A stretch of 7,158 nucleotides of DNA, from positions 1 through 7,158 of the forward strand of contig CALMHV010000428.1 in NCBI GenBank assembly GCA_937863905.1, in the 5' to 3' direction. This document shows positions 6,036-7,158 of the stretch, piece by piece. A program made the translations under genes and the position numbers. This DNA is from an uncultured Bacillota bacterium (GTDB lineage Bacteria > Bacillota > Sulfobacillia > UBA995 > UBA9673). The notes beneath the pieces were generated by a model. It was not told the DNA's origin. It ran no database searches and saw nothing but the letters and a program-made list of their open reading frames with translations. The first letter of the stretch is position 1. Every line of letters begins with the position of its first letter.

Positions 6036-7088
6036 TCACCCTGCCACGTTCGCGCCGGGGAACACCCGGCCCGCGTTCTCATAGTAAACCTTGGCCAGGA
6101 CCTCGTCGGGCAGGTCGAGGCCGTAAACCTTCCAGCGGCCCTGGGGCTCCAGGCCATCCGGGGTGTAGTCGAAGTACTCGTCTTCGGTCTCCAGGAACCG
6201 GTAGACCACGCGATAGGCATCGGCCGTGGGCGGGAAGGAGTCCAGACCGAAGAGGATACGGTCGGCGAACTCCAGGAAGAACCGCCGCGCCGTGTAGGGT
6301 TGCCGGCCGAGCTCGGCCACGCGGCCACTCATGTCGACATAGTAGTTCGGGCACTCGCGCAACATCCCGCCGACGTAGTCCAGTTTCTCGGCGTAGCCGC
6401 CCACGTGGGCGCCGATGAAGATGGTCTTGGGATGACGGCGGACCAGGTCGCGGAGGTCCTCGATGATCCGGCGGAACGGCGGAAACTGCGAGCCGTGGAA
6501 ATGCCAGTCGGGGTGGGCCAGGAGCTCCTCGTAGCGCTCGTTGGTCGCGTCGAGGGGGTCGAAGAAGGCCACGGGGTCGGCCGCGTGAACCATGACCGGG
6601 AGGCCGAGTTCGCCGGCCTTCGACATGAGGGGGTCGAGGCGCGGGTCGTTCACCCGGACGAGGTTGCCGGTACCGTCGCGCAGGGTGAGGCCGAGGTCTT
6701 TCCAGAGCTTCAGGCCCTGGGCGCCTTCGGCGACGCAGTCGGCGAAGCGGCGGGCCAGGGAGGCGGAAGACCCGCTAAGGAGTCGCCAGTCGGGTCGGGC
6801 CAAGACGATGAACCTATCCGGGTGGGGGCCCTTGAACCGGCGGACGGTGTCCCGGACCACGGAGAGAGGGTCGTCCGGCCCGGCGGCGTCCACGCAGGCG
6901 AGGACGCGCACGCCGGCCTCGTCCATGACCCTGAGCAGGGCGTCGGGCTCGGGGGAGGACCACTGCCCGTTGAAGTAGACATGGTTGTGGGCGTCGACGA
7001 CCGGGAAACGCGGCCGCTCGACTTGGGTGCGGCGAACCTCGAGCTTGGTCCTCGGCCGGTAGTCGCTGAGCGGAAGCGCGTTCACCAC
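6036..7088 (-). CDS. Amidohydrolase-superfamily metal-dependent hydrolase (Amidohydro_2 type)
   Basis: This 350-residue protein is a TIM-barrel metallohydrolase of the Amidohydro_2 group. The first-strand signature VVDAHNH (30-36) gives metal ligands His34 and His36. GLKLWKD (125-131, Lys127), VMVHAAD (165-171, His168), IGAHVGG (225-231, His228) and ILFGLDS (278-284, Asp283) supply the later strand positions; the family norm for the last is LFGTD/LFGSD. Group members hydrolyse amides or lactones or decarboxylate acids, so the reaction is open; it is not a NagA-type deacetylase. The start is GTG at 7088, or the adjacent GTG at 7085. An in-frame TAG lies 10 codons upstream with no start codon between. 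The nearest ribosome binding site, AGGAG (7100-7104), is rather far at 11 nt. It is the first gene of the operon that continues with GH4, SIS and kinase genes, which suggests it acts on the imported compound or an early product. Confidence 0.88.
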   Translation of the reverse strand: MVNALPLSDYRPRTKLEVRRTQVERPRFPVVDAHNHVYFNGQWSSPEPDALLRVMDEAGVRVLACVDAAGPDDPLSVVRDTVRRFKGPHPDRFIVLARPDWRLLSGSSASLARRFADCVAEGAQGLKLWKDLGLTLRDGTGNLVRVNDPRLDPLMSKAGELGLPVMVHAADPVAFFDPLDATNERYEELLAHPDWHFHGSQFPPFRRIIEDLRDLVRRHPKTIFIGAHVGGYAEKLDYVGGMLRECPNYYVDMSGRVAELGRQPYTARRFFLEFADRILFGLDSFPPTADAYRVVYRFLETEDEYFDYTPDGLEPQGRWKVYGLDLPDEVLAKVYYENAGRVFPGANVAG

Positions 7089-7126
7089 CTGAGGCCAGGC
7101 TCCTCTCCCGGTGCTCTACCTCCTCC

Positions 7127-7156
7127 ATGATAAGCCTTGGTGGGTTGATGGGTCAA
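7127..7156 (-). promoter_or_regulatory. Leftward promoter of the catabolic operon
   Basis: On the minus strand, -35 TTGACC (7156-7151) is followed by an 18-nt spacer and -10 TATCAT (7132-7127). Transcription would start near 7120, about 32 nt before the amidohydrolase GTG. From the -35 onward it matches the GntR promoter at 18 of the first 20 positions, including most of the spacer, which core promoter function alone would not conserve. Confidence 0.78.
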
Positions 7157-7157
7157 C
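7144..7157. promoter_or_regulatory. Second copy of the putative GntR operator
   Basis: GTTGA (7144-7148) and TCAAC (7153-7157) form a 5-bp-arm palindrome with a 4-nt centre, overlapping the -35 box. Aligned with the site at 1697-1708, the 12-bp cores differ at one base (TTGACCCATCAA against TTGACCCGTCAA). Placement over the -35 in both cases suggests repression by the regulator encoded at 1771-2508. Confidence 0.68.
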
Positions 7158-7158
7158 T

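Noticed and set aside
5026..6084. 352-codon plus-strand open frame opposite the GH4 gene
   Set aside because: GH4 motifs are intact on the minus strand. The plus frame also runs through the GH4 ribosome binding site and the intergenic gap without any start signal.
6814..7128. Minus-strand frame starting with an ATG at 7128 that overlaps the -10 box
   Set aside because: The ATG would lie upstream of the predicted transcription start, and the frame conflicts with the amidohydrolase reading frame, which has clear homology.
6015..7130. 371-codon plus-strand open frame opposite the amidohydrolase
   Set aside because: The minus-strand frame carries all amidohydrolase metal motifs. The plus frame shows no recognisable motif and has the composition of a reverse-strand shadow.

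Overview
The window is a high-GC bacterial catabolic locus with little intergenic space. It has AGGAGG-type ribosome binding sites, several GTG starts, near-consensus sigma-70/sigma-A promoters and a degenerate-lipobox lipoprotein. Together these fit a GC-rich Bacillota (for example a Limnochordia- or Symbiobacterium-like organism) or a related Gram-positive-type lineage. That placement is inference; there is no marker gene here.

Layout, left to right. (1) A leftward transport operon: a lipoprotein sugar-binding protein (367-1635) followed by the first 79 residues of an ABC sugar permease that runs off the left edge (1-238). A 40-nt G+C-rich hairpin separates them. (2) A 135-bp divergent promoter region (1636-1770). 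Two near-consensus promoters point away from each other, and their -35 boxes abut inside one palindrome. (3) A rightward GntR/HutC-type regulator (1771-2508). (4) Convergent to it, a leftward four-gene catabolic operon read from the right edge: an Amidohydro_2-type metallohydrolase (7088-6036), a GH4 alpha-galactosidase-like NAD-dependent glycosidase (5952-4633), an AgaS-like double-SIS sugar-phosphate isomerase/deaminase (4621-3554) and a PfkB/ribokinase-family sugar kinase (3561-2521). The promoter of this operon lies at the extreme right end of the window.

How the parts fit. A sugar or glycoside is imported by the ABC system and cleaved by the GH4 enzyme. The product is processed by the SIS enzyme and the PfkB kinase, with the amidohydrolase perhaps opening a lactone or removing an acyl or amide group. 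The GntR-type protein probably senses a pathway sugar phosphate. The strongest non-coding result is that the promoter/operator between the regulator and the binding protein recurs, with 18 of 20 positions identical, as the promoter of the catabolic operon. One regulator could therefore control all three transcripts. An AgaS-type SIS enzyme combined with GH4, PfkB and Amidohydro_2 genes suggests an amino-sugar or amine-linked glycoside rather than plain melibiose. The substrate cannot be read from sequence alone.

Other oddities: an in-frame G/A/P-rich insertion in the kinase whose DNA resembles a dispersed palindromic intergenic repeat, an 18-bp tandem duplication in the permease N-terminus, and several intercistronic inverted repeats. 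No RNA genes, CRISPR arrays or transposases were seen.
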